Below, piece by piece: positions 8,527 through 16,755 of a DNA stretch of 42,025 nucleotides. The position numbers and the translations under genes were made by a program. Within the stretch, counting starts at the first letter, position 1. The number at the start of each line of letters is the position of its first letter. This DNA is from Bacteroidota bacterium. Its GTDB lineage: Bacteria; Spirochaetota; Spirochaetia; JABMQR01. The stretch covers positions 1-42,025 of the forward strand of contig JABMQR010000099.1 in the NCBI GenBank assembly GCA_013202335.1. Direction: 5' to 3'. The notes beneath the pieces are model-generated. The model did not search any database, was not told the DNA's origin, and was given only the letters and a program-made list of their open reading frames with translations.

Positions 8527-10065
8527 TTAATTTTCCTGCTTCATTTTAGCCCATGCATCATTCCAGATTACTTCTAATACGGTATACCCCATTTTTTCAA
8601 GCTCAACGAGATAAGTATCCCAATCTTGACTAATAGAGTACTCTCCGGTAATGAATTTGATTCCGGTTGTCGCTGCATAAGGGACTACTTTTTCATTTGT
8701 CAACTGAAGTGCCTCGATGGACTGCATATCTAAAACAAACGTTGGGCTTATGTCTGCGACCTCATCTGCCTCAAGAGATCTCTCCAGAAATGTTACAATA
8801 TCAGCCGGTTTCTTATAATCTTCAAATTCTGCGTTTTCATTCAAGTTGAATAATATGTCAAATCCATACGCTTTGTTGATCTCAATTGTTCCGCCGGGAT
8901 TTTTTGATGTTTTTACTGTAGGAAGAAAACTTTTCCCATTGTGTGTGTTTTCATAGGTCAAACCCTCTACTCCCCAGGTAGTCAAAGTTCTGCCCTCTTC
9001 TGAGTAAACAGCCCAATCCAGAAAACTAAGCAGATCTTCAAAATATGATTCATTCACTACAGTGGAGGGTACTATCAATCCCTTTCTGAAGGGGTCAACG
9101 GGAGGAAGGGCTTTTATACCGATAGTACTTTCCGGAACGGGGAGAGCCTTCCACTCATCATTACTGTACCCGTTCTCCTGCAGTTTCTTATTCCAGGAAG
9201 CAAATCCCGAGGTGATCCATGTTACGGTAGCGAAGGCGCTGCCGTTTCCCAGTTTGTCATAATATTCTACATTTGATTGGGTAAATACTGCAGGATCCAG
9301 GATGCCTGCTTCATAGCAACGATTCAGGAAGGTATACATTGCCTTATAGTTTTCTGTTGCCGGAGCGAACTGCCAGCGATCTTCATCTGCATCGTAATAT
9401 CTTGTCCCTGCCCATCCTGCCGGTATTCCATATCCGGCCCCAATCATAGCAAAAAGGTGAGCCCCGCCCCAACATGCGGTTAACGGGGTGGAATCGGGGT
9501 AGAGGTTTTTTAACTGTATCAGTGAATCAAGTAACTCATCGTAGGTTTGTGGGGTTCCAAGATTATGCTTTGTAAAAACATCTTCTCTGTATATCCATTG
9601 CTGAACCTGAATTTTCCGTTGGTAGCCTGGAAGGATATAATATTTTCCATTTTTTTGCCGTAATTTATCCAGTTCACTCTGCAAATTATTTTCTTGAATA
9701 TAGGTCATGAAATTAGGCATCAAATACTCATAATCACTAAAGGCCAGCAGGTTACCAGTGCTTGCAAACTGCGTTATGGTATCCGGCCAAACTTTCAGGA
9801 TAATATCCGGGCCATCTCCTGACTCAATGGCCTGAATGATTGATCTTTCATAATCATTGTTATCCCCCAGTTGTACTGCTAATTTCACTCCTTTTTGTTT
9901 TTCATACTCTTCTAATATAAGCCAGTCTTTCTGGAAAGGAGCAGTTTGATCATCATTGTATAAAACTGAAAAAGTAAGCGACTGTTTTTCTGGGGATTCC
10001 TGTGATGAACATCCGATAAATAGAGCTGCTGTAAGTACCAAGAATAGAAATAAGAATTTATGCAT
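8527..10065 (-). CDS. Extracellular solute-binding lipoprotein, family 1 (LipO-like)
   Basis: The 512-residue protein starts with a lipoprotein signal: a hydrophobic stretch MHKFLFLFLVLTAALFIGC in which Cys19 would be lipidated. The mature part has the two-lobed carbohydrate-binding layout, with GDGPDIILKVWPD, IYREDVFTKHNLGTPQTYDE and WGVEGLTYEN typical of LipO-type ABC sugar-binding proteins. GGAG precedes ATG 10065. No ABC permease or ATPase gene is in the window. It is instead followed by a hybrid histidine kinase with a periplasmic domain, so it may present ligand to the kinase as well as, or instead of, serving transport. Confidence 0.88.
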   Translation of the reverse strand: MHKFLFLFLVLTAALFIGCSSQESPEKQSLTFSVLYNDDQTAPFQKDWLILEEYEKQKGVKLAVQLGDNNDYERSIIQAIESGDGPDIILKVWPDTITQFASTGNLLAFSDYEYLMPNFMTYIQENNLQSELDKLRQKNGKYYILPGYQRKIQVQQWIYREDVFTKHNLGTPQTYDELLDSLIQLKNLYPDSTPLTACWGGAHLFAMIGAGYGIPAGWAGTRYYDADEDRWQFAPATENYKAMYTFLNRCYEAGILDPAVFTQSNVEYYDKLGNGSAFATVTWITSGFASWNKKLQENGYSNDEWKALPVPESTIGIKALPPVDPFRKGLIVPSTVVNESYFEDLLSFLDWAVYSEEGRTLTTWGVEGLTYENTHNGKSFLPTVKTSKNPGGTIEINKAYGFDILFNLNENAEFEDYKKPADIVTFLERSLEADEVADISPTFVLDMQSIEALQLTNEKVVPYAATTGIKFITGEYSISQDWDTYLVELEKMGYTVLEVIWNDAWAKMKQEN

Positions 10066-10344
10066 AGCTACTCCAAATTAAAGACAGGGGATAAAGTGCA
10101 TTCAATCAATATATACTTTTTTAATTATCAGTGTGTTTTACCAACGATGTTTATCTGGTTTGGATCTCTTATTACACAGTATAAGTATGTGATATCCCTT
10201 TTCCAAAGTCAAGATGAATGGGATTTATCATAGAAAATGGGAAATGTAATATAAAATACCGCAGGTAAAAAAAATAAAAAGAGTCCCATGAAAAACCTGT
10301 TATATTATGTTAGCCAACAACAAAAAACATTACGGAGGAAAATC

Positions 10345-10671
10345 ATGGGACAAGAGCAGATACCACAGAACTGTGTGGGAAGAACAACTGAGATTAGAAA
10401 GCTGTCTGCAGGGTAAGGGGCGTTTCCCTAAGATTACCCGAACTAAAGAGTTGGGTATCCGTGCTGAGCGATATTTCACTCTCCCCACGGTATTACGAAT
10501 TCGGCAAATCTTCCTCCTGCTATGGAATTTTCCGGATTAGCAGATTTGGGGATTCAGGTGGATTCGCTGTGCAAGCTTGCGGAATTTGCGGAGTTCTCAA
10601 TAGGTTTAATTGTATCTCCAAGATTATCAATTAGACAGGATCATATTAATGTTTTGAAGGCAGTATTGTAA
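10345..10671 (+). pseudogene. Iron-containing alcohol dehydrogenase, internally deleted
   Basis: A good ribosome site (GGAGG, 10334-10338) precedes ATG 10345, which opens an N-terminal frame containing EQIPQNCVGRTTEIRKLSA before a stop at 10414. Downstream, in another frame (10468-10671), lies the Fe-ADH signature SPHGITNSANLPPAMEF, equivalent to the metal-binding PHGxxNAxxLPHVM region. It joins directly to the family's C-terminus (LADLGIQVDSLCKLAEFA ... SPRLSIRQDHINVLKAVL). Compared with a normal protein of about 380 residues, most of the centre and another 60-70 residues after the signature are missing. The plus-strand frame of 77 codons across it is a by-product of this decay. Confidence 0.7.
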
Positions 10672-10869
10672 TTGTCTTATGTAACTTAACTAAAAACGAA
10701 AATATATGATAATATAGACTATTATTTTTTATAGTTAAGGCTATGTACATGAAAATTGAACGAATTAACAATAAGAGTCTCAGTGTTATCATTTATTCAG
10801 AGTTGAAACAGCAAATAGTATCATCCCACTTCTGATGAAAGAAAACACATAATATTTTAGGAGCTGATA

Positions 10870-11895
10870 ATGGTAAAAGTAGGTGTCGTAGGATATGGAA
10901 CAATTGGTGTACGTTTAGCGGGTGGAGTTGACCTGCAGAAGGATATGGAACTTGTCGGGGTAGCGGACGCTTTCCCCACATTGGCAGTACAGGCTCTTTA
11001 TGAGCAGGGAATGCCTTATAAACTCTATAAACCGGAAAATGTAAACGATGCAGCGTTCGAGAAAGCCGGCATTCCGGTTTCAGGGACACTGGAAGAATTG
11101 ATTCAGCAATGCGACATCATCCTCGATGCAACCAGTGCAGGAAACGGGGCAAAAAACAAAGAGCTTTATAAAAAATATAATAAAAAAGCAATATTCCAGG
11201 GTGGAGAGCAGAATTCTGTTGCAGATGTGTTTTTCCATGGGTATGCAAATTATGATAAAGGCCTGAACAAAGATTTCCTGAAATTGACCTCCTGTAATAC
11301 CACCGGACTCGTCAGAGCAGTTGATTGTTTAGACCGTGTAATCGGCGTTGAAAAAGTTGCGATTACCATCATCCGCAGGGTGGCGGATCCGGGTGATTAT
11401 CATCGTGGATTGACCAATGCCCTTCAGGTTGACAAAGCTCCCAGCCATCAGTGTCTGGACTTAATGACCATTATGCCTCATGTAGATGCAACCGGAATTC
11501 TTGTACATACACCGGTTACCCATGGACATATTATCACCCTTGTTGTTACCCCTAAAGAAGATGTTACTGTGGAAGAGTCTCTGGAAATATTGCGGGAACA
11601 TCCGAGAATTCGCGTTGTCAGTCTTGATGACGGATTTGTCGGCAATGCATCACTGTTTAAGTATGCACGATTCCTTAACAATGACCGGGGAGATATGTTT
11701 GAAATTGCTGTATGGGAAGAATCTATCGTAAAATCCGGAAAGGACTTAATGTTTGCCATAAATATTCCTCAGGAAGCAGTTACTATTCCGGAAACAATTG
11801 ATGGGATAAGGGCGGCAATGGGTATGCAGACAGATGGAAGTGAAGCCGTTGCAATGACAAATGAGTACCTCGGTATTGGTAAGTGGAATAAGTAG
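10870..11895 (+). CDS. Type II (archaeal-type) glyceraldehyde-3-phosphate dehydrogenase
   Basis: The 341-residue protein matches the archaeal GAPDH family (about 340 residues) rather than the bacterial GapA type. The N-terminus GVVGYGTIGVRLA is the Rossmann motif. Cys142 in LTSCNTTGLVR is the catalytic cysteine, RRVADPGDYHRG corresponds to the archaeal RRAADP block, and TIPETIDGIRAAMG and TNEYLGIGK match the conserved C-terminus. It oxidises an aldehyde phosphate to an acyl phosphate with NAD(P)+, or the reverse. TAGGAG precedes ATG 10870. An archaeal-type PGK follows 138 nt later, so the two probably form a reversible GAP/3-phosphoglycerate step. A non-glycolytic phosphorylated aldehyde is also possible. 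Confidence 0.88.
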   Translation: MVKVGVVGYGTIGVRLAGGVDLQKDMELVGVADAFPTLAVQALYEQGMPYKLYKPENVNDAAFEKAGIPVSGTLEELIQQCDIILDATSAGNGAKNKELYKKYNKKAIFQGGEQNSVADVFFHGYANYDKGLNKDFLKLTSCNTTGLVRAVDCLDRVIGVEKVAITIIRRVADPGDYHRGLTNALQVDKAPSHQCLDLMTIMPHVDATGILVHTPVTHGHIITLVVTPKEDVTVEESLEILREHPRIRVVSLDDGFVGNASLFKYARFLNNDRGDMFEIAVWEESIVKSGKDLMFAINIPQEAVTIPETIDGIRAAMGMQTDGSEAVAMTNEYLGIGKWNK

Positions 11896-12034
11896 ACTAA
11901 TCCAATTGGGCTGGAATACTATCTGGTTTCCATGACTACTGGTCCTCTGACAGGAACAAAAACCTTATATTACGATCGTTTCGAGGTGATAACAAAATCT
12001 CTATTAACTCTAAATAATTCAATAGTACTGGAAA

Positions 12035-13378
12035 ATGAAAATGAAAAATAACAATGTAAAAGATACTACTGATACCTCAGGAACTATGGATTTTTCCGGC
12101 TTTCCTGATTCTCCCGGATTTTTTCCGATGGAGAGCTTTGCGGTCAAGGGGAAGCGTGTTCTGCTGCGGCTGGACATCAACTCCCCGATCGACCCGGTAA
12201 CAAAACGGATCGTAAACGAAAACCGGATGAATAAGAGCCTGCCGACTCTTGAGTGGCTGCTCGAAGAGGGTGCGAAAGTAGCCGTCATCGCCCATCAGGG
12301 CGACACTCTGGATTATCAGAACCTGATTCCATTGAAAGAACATGCAGAGAAGCTGAGCGGGAAGCTGGGACGTGAGGTCTCCTACATAGATGATGTATGC
12401 GGCCCCGCAGCACAGGAAGCAGTTGCAGATTTGCAGGAAGGCGAGTGTGTCATCCTTGGTAATCTGCGGTATCTGTGTGAGGAGATTTCTACCTTTGAAG
12501 ATGCAGTGAAACTGCGTCCTGAAGAGATGCTGAACACCTGGCTGGTACGCTCTCTTACCCCTTTGTTCGATCTTTATATAAATGACGCCTTTGCAGCAGC
12601 CCACCGGAATGCACCGAGTATGGTAGCATTTCAGGAACTGCTGCCGAGTGCCGCAGGTCCGCTGCTCTATCAGGAAGTCAGTGCACTTACGAAGGTGATG
12701 AAAGAGCCGGTACACCCTGCCGTATTTGTCTTAGGCGGTGCGAAGATTTCCGATGCCTTCGGGATGATGGAGCAGGTCCTGGCAAACGGAACAGCAGATA
12801 CGATTCTTACCACTGGGGTAACCGGAGAGATCTTTCTTATTGCTGCAGGCCATGACTTAGGATCTGCAGTAAGTAAGTTTATCGAAGACCGGAACCTTGG
12901 GGTCTTTATTGCAGAGGCAAAAAACTACCTAAAATCCTATCCAGGACACATTCTTATGCCAAGCGACCTGGCTTATGGGGATGAGGGGGCGCGCAAAGAG
13001 ATCCAGCTCGCAGAGCTGCTGCTCTCAGATTTGCCGTTAAACAAACTGTATATGGATATCGGGAGTGATACGATAGCACACTATAAGGAGATTATTGCAC
13101 AAGCCGGAACGCTGTTTGTAAACGGACCGGCAGGGGTGTTTGAAGATAAGCTGTTTGCCAAAGGGACGGAGGAGTTGTGGCAGGGGATAGCCGCATCAGA
13201 CGGTTACTCAGTAGTTGGCGGCGGAGACAGTGTGAGTGCTGCGGTCCGGTTTACCGATCTGTCTGACTTCAGTTATGTGTGCACAGCTGGAGGAGCAATG
13301 GTCCGGTTTCTCTCGGGGAAAAAGCTCCCGCTGATTGAGGCAATGGAGAAGGTTTCAAAGGAAAACAGATGCAAATAG
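12035..13378 (+). CDS. pgk: Archaeal-type phosphoglycerate kinase
   Basis: The protein has 447 residues with an unusual polar N-terminal extension of about 35 residues before KGKRVLLRLDINSP. Family blocks are clear: HQGDTLDY, LGNLRYLCEE, YINDAFAAAHR, VLGGAKISDAFG, LFVNGPAGVFED and VVGGGDSVSAA. Most resemble archaeal PGKs (NGPAGVFE, INDAFAAAHR). Two usual landmarks differ: HxGRP is HQGD, losing the Arg, and LENVRF is LGNLRY. The substrate may therefore not be ordinary 3-phosphoglycerate. ATG 12035 or 12041 could be the start. Its 3' end overlaps the larA-like gene by 10 nt, suggesting translational coupling. Confidence 0.85.
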   Translation: MKMKNNNVKDTTDTSGTMDFSGFPDSPGFFPMESFAVKGKRVLLRLDINSPIDPVTKRIVNENRMNKSLPTLEWLLEEGAKVAVIAHQGDTLDYQNLIPLKEHAEKLSGKLGREVSYIDDVCGPAAQEAVADLQEGECVILGNLRYLCEEISTFEDAVKLRPEEMLNTWLVRSLTPLFDLYINDAFAAAHRNAPSMVAFQELLPSAAGPLLYQEVSALTKVMKEPVHPAVFVLGGAKISDAFGMMEQVLANGTADTILTTGVTGEIFLIAAGHDLGSAVSKFIEDRNLGVFIAEAKNYLKSYPGHILMPSDLAYGDEGARKEIQLAELLLSDLPLNKLYMDIGSDTIAHYKEIIAQAGTLFVNGPAGVFEDKLFAKGTEELWQGIAASDGYSVVGGGDSVSAAVRFTDLSDFSYVCTAGGAMVRFLSGKKLPLIEAMEKVSKENRCK

Positions 13379-14610
13379 CCGTTCCGTACAAGAAAGGATC
13401 ACTGACAGTTAAAGTATTAGCCGACCGCTTAGCAGGAGTACTTGAACCCAATGAGGTGCTCAGTACCGATGACCCTGTAGCAGAGGTAAGAAGATCCTTT
13501 ACTAAGGTCTATGGAAGCCAGAGCTTTGCGGAGTTCCTTACGGCACCCGGAGATCTGCTGGTTATTGTGAATGACGGTACCCGGCCGACTCCTACCCGGT
13601 TTGTCATTGAGGCCATAGCCGATGAGCTGGATAACGCCGGAGCAACCTTTATGATTGCCACCGGGGTGCACCGCGGACCAACAACAGAAGAGTATGAATT
13701 TATTTTCGGGAAACAGTATGCCAGATTTGCCGATCGCATTCTGGTGCATGATGCACGTTATGATGAGATGGTGTATCTTGGCGTATCGAAGAACGGCACA
13801 GAGATGTACCTGAACAAACGGGGAGTGGAGAGCGAAAAGATACTGATTATTGGATCAGTGGAACCGCACTACTTTGCAGGATATACCGGAGGGCGAAAAG
13901 GCCTGCTTCCGGGAATCGCCTCCTATCGTACTATTGAACAGAATCACAAACATGCACTCTCTCCTCACGCCTGTACGCTGGCTTTGGAAGGAAATCCTGT
14001 GCATGAGGATATGATAGATGCCTTGAAAGTAGTGAAGAACAACATATTCACGATTATGACAGTATTGGATAAGCATCAGGAGATCTATGCGGTAACATCC
14101 GGGGATATCCATGAAGCCTTTTACGGCGCGATAGACAAAGCGAATGAGGTCTTTGTGGCACCGTTAGATGAGAAGGTGGATGTGGTCGTCTCGTGTGCGA
14201 AGTATCCGATGGATGTGGATTTGTATCAGGCACAGAAAGCGATAGAGAATGCGAAGCTGGCGCTAAAGCCGGGAGGTGTTCTTATCCTGGTTGCGGCGTG
14301 CCGTGACGGGATAGGAGAGAAGGCGTTTAGCGACTTGTTGAGTTCTTGTGACACGAGTGAAGCGGTACTGGAGAAGATAAAGAACGAGTATAAGCTGGGG
14401 TATCACAAAGCGGGAAAGATAGCTGAGGTGAACAAGTGGGCACAGATATGGGCGTATACAGAACTGGAAGATGAAACACTGGAGCAGATATTTCTGCATC
14501 CGGTAGCTAATCTTCAGGAAGCGATAGATAGGGCATTACGGGAAAAAGGTGAGGGAGCGAAAGTGCTCTTTCTGCCTGACGGCAGTGTCACTGTCCCCAA
14601 TTTACAATAG
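13369..14610 (+). CDS. larA: LarA-family nickel-pincer 2-hydroxyacid racemase/epimerase
   Basis: The protein has 413 residues. LarA enzymes invert C2 of 2-hydroxyacids by hydride transfer to a nickel-pincer nucleotide bound to a lysine. The needed residues are present: NDGTRPTPT (Asp69, Arg72), TGVHRGP (His101, Arg102), EPHYFAGYTGGRKG (His167 and the cofactor lysine Lys177) and ACRDGIGE. Homologues in this family act on lactate, malate, 2-hydroxyglutarate, gluconate and others, so lactate should not be assumed. The cofactor genes larB, larC and larE are not in the window. The start overlaps the pgk stop by 10 nt, so its product is likely linked to the GAPDH/PGK step. Confidence 0.88.
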   Translation: MQIAVPYKKGSLTVKVLADRLAGVLEPNEVLSTDDPVAEVRRSFTKVYGSQSFAEFLTAPGDLLVIVNDGTRPTPTRFVIEAIADELDNAGATFMIATGVHRGPTTEEYEFIFGKQYARFADRILVHDARYDEMVYLGVSKNGTEMYLNKRGVESEKILIIGSVEPHYFAGYTGGRKGLLPGIASYRTIEQNHKHALSPHACTLALEGNPVHEDMIDALKVVKNNIFTIMTVLDKHQEIYAVTSGDIHEAFYGAIDKANEVFVAPLDEKVDVVVSCAKYPMDVDLYQAQKAIENAKLALKPGGVLILVAACRDGIGEKAFSDLLSSCDTSEAVLEKIKNEYKLGYHKAGKIAEVNKWAQIWAYTELEDETLEQIFLHPVANLQEAIDRALREKGEGAKVLFLPDGSVTVPNLQ

Positions 14611-14625
14611 CTATTGGTGCTAAAA

Positions 14626-14652
14626 AATCTAATTTTCACTCACAATTAGATT
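14626..14652 (-). terminator. Terminator of the hipA remnant
   Basis: Nine perfect base pairs (AATCTAATT at 14626-14634 with AATTAGATT at 14644-14652) are followed on the minus strand by TTTTTT. It overlaps the last codons of the decayed hipA frame, as expected for its original terminator, and may also block read-through toward the larA-like gene. Confidence 0.6.
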
Positions 14653-14955
14653 GGTGATACATCATGTTTGATGAAAGTCCCAGTGTTGTCCCGCAGATGA
14701 GAAAATCTTTCTTTTTAAGGCTATGTTTTCTTCCATTGATTTTGAGGGCCGTCTGTTCTGGATCCAACTGTTCCGACATAACCAGTCTGGTATTCAGCAG
14801 ATCATAAGCAGGGGCTAAATGTATATGGGGAAAGTGAAGAAGTGAGTAGTTTTTAGGTGCATATCTCCATTTCCGGTGAGGTGTGAGAAGATTACCACCT
14901 CAAAAAGGCGAACCAGATCAAGTCCGGGCTGTTTTAGAGCCGAAAAGGTATATTA
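14636..14955 (-). pseudogene. hipA-like toxin kinase, C-terminal fragment
   Basis: The minus strand carries the C-terminal third of a HipA-type serine/threonine kinase without a start codon. The frame from about 14952 reads PGLDLVRLFEVVIFSHLTGN and GDMHLK, the catalytic-loop region of HipA (D-x-H-x-K-N-x-S). A one-base loss in an A run at 14851-14855 shifts the frame, after which it reads NYSLL ... LAPAYDLLNTRLVMSEQ and ALKINGRKHSLKKKDF to a stop at 14636. An in-frame stop at 14953-14955 cuts it off upstream, and no hipB is seen. It explains most of the 537-nt gap 14611-15147. A leftover of a toxin-antitoxin or phage-defence kinase is likely. Confidence 0.75.
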
Positions 14956-15147
14956 GCTTTGAATGCTATGTGAATATACCCTTAAGGGTATAATATAGTG
15001 GAGAGAAATGATCTGGATTAGTTACTATTTAGTTGTGAGTTATGTAGGATCTTGTCGGACTAATCCTGTTTGGGATAAAGAATCACCCTCCTGAATATGA
15101 TTGCATCTCCTGCATTCTCATAATTATATTGTACTGTTTGCGATATC

Positions 15148-16722
15148 ATGAGAGAATACCGCATGAACACAGTAAACGGCACCAAAGAAACACTAAAGAC
15201 AGAACCGCAACACACTCATGCAAATGTTCCGGATGCGACTATAACACTGTACTGTCAGCTTCTTGAACGGGCAGCGAAACTTTATACTATCAACCTGAAA
15301 CAATCAGTTGAGGATACCGTTAAAGCAGCTGTCCAGGAGTTTGAAGAATTAAAATTTTCCGAACCAGCTGGTACGGGTGAGGGAATTTTCTTTTTCTCAG
15401 CTCCCGGCAGGGTCAACCTTATCGGGGAGCATACCGATTATAATAACTGCCCGGTACTCCCGGCCGCAGTGAACCGCGAAATTCTGGCAGTGGCAATTCC
15501 TAATGATGAGAGAATTGTTCGGGCTGCAGACCTTAACCCCAAGTATGGTGAGATAGAATTTAGTTTCAGTGAAGATACCGGGCAAACTGCCCCGCATACA
15601 GAAATACCCCCTTATGAGACCGGAAACTGGGGGAATTACATAAAAGCTTCAGTAAATGAGCTGCTGAGCACAGAGTTTTCACTGGGAAAGGGCTACTCAA
15701 TGGTTTTTGTAAGCACTATTCCGCAGGCAGCGGGAATGAGTTCTTCATCAGCCATGGTTGTTCTTTCAGCACTAGTGTTTATGGAAGTAAATGGGATACC
15801 TATACGGGCAAAGACAGATCGACTTCTGCTTGCAGAATTATGCAGGAAAGCAGAGTGGTATACCGGTACGATGGGAGGCGGAATGGATCAGGCCGCTATT
15901 CTTCTTGGACAGGAGAGCTGTGTTTCCAAGATTGATTTTGCACCCCTAAAGGTGCAGGAAGTACCTTTTCCCAGTGGCTATACCATAGTGGTTACCCATT
16001 CTACCGTTGAAGCCCCCAAAACCCGGCGTGCCATGGATTTATATAATGGGCGAAGTATTGAGTGCAGAATTGCGGCGGCAATTGCCGGGGAAACCTTTAG
16101 GAAGAAATATGGGGTAACCGGTATTGTTTTTATTGGTGATATTACTCCCGATAAAACAGGACTTACAAAAGAACAAATTGATCAGGTTGTTTCAGGCCTG
16201 TTTCATACGAATTACTATTCACTTGATACTGCAGCAGAACTCATGGGAAAAACTGCTTCTTATGTTAAGGAGAAATATTGTATACGGAAAGATGGATCTG
16301 ATTTTCCTATCCCGAAAGAAGGATTCAAACTTTACCAGCGGTTTCATCATATCTGGAGTGAATGGGACCGGGTTGAGCGATCAGCAGAACTGCTGCAGGC
16401 AGTGGATATGGAAGGCTTTGGTCGATTGATGGAAGAGTCTCACAGGAGCTGCAGATTCATGCATGAGATAAGCTGTACTGAACTGGATATATTGACTGAA
16501 CTTGCTCAGGAATCAGGAGCACTCGGCTCCAGACTTACCGGTGCAGGATTCGGCGGATGTGCAGTTAATCTTGTAAAGAATCGGGATGTATCCGGATTTA
16601 TCCGACAAATCAAGAAGACCTATTACCTTGAGTATCTTGGCATACCGGAAGAAGAGTCAGTGAAATATATATTTCCTGTTCATCCGGTACATGGTGCAGG
16701 GCTGGTTGGGGTTGTGCTGTAG
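15148..16722 (+). CDS. galK: Galactokinase-family GHMP kinase, GALK2/GAL1-like
   Basis: At 524 residues this is about 130 longer than usual bacterial GalK. After an N-terminal extension of about 80 residues come the galactokinase signature (GRVNLIGEHTDY, 87-98), the ATP loop (IPQAAGMSSSSAMV), the catalytic GGGMDQ motif and the C-terminal GHMP motif (LTGAGFGGCAV). The region GFKLYQRFHHIWSEWDRV, then EESHRSCRFMHEISC, resembles human GALK2 and yeast Gal1 more than E. coli GalK, as does NGRSIECRIAAA. The substrate may be galactose, N-acetylgalactosamine or another sugar phosphorylated at C1. ATG 15148 and 15163 are both possible starts and neither has a strong ribosome site. Confidence 0.85.
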   Translation: MREYRMNTVNGTKETLKTEPQHTHANVPDATITLYCQLLERAAKLYTINLKQSVEDTVKAAVQEFEELKFSEPAGTGEGIFFFSAPGRVNLIGEHTDYNNCPVLPAAVNREILAVAIPNDERIVRAADLNPKYGEIEFSFSEDTGQTAPHTEIPPYETGNWGNYIKASVNELLSTEFSLGKGYSMVFVSTIPQAAGMSSSSAMVVLSALVFMEVNGIPIRAKTDRLLLAELCRKAEWYTGTMGGGMDQAAILLGQESCVSKIDFAPLKVQEVPFPSGYTIVVTHSTVEAPKTRRAMDLYNGRSIECRIAAAIAGETFRKKYGVTGIVFIGDITPDKTGLTKEQIDQVVSGLFHTNYYSLDTAAELMGKTASYVKEKYCIRKDGSDFPIPKEGFKLYQRFHHIWSEWDRVERSAELLQAVDMEGFGRLMEESHRSCRFMHEISCTELDILTELAQESGALGSRLTGAGFGGCAVNLVKNRDVSGFIRQIKKTYYLEYLGIPEEESVKYIFPVHPVHGAGLVGVVL

Positions 16723-16755
16723 TAAGAACCTGAATCTAAATCTAAATTAAATCTG

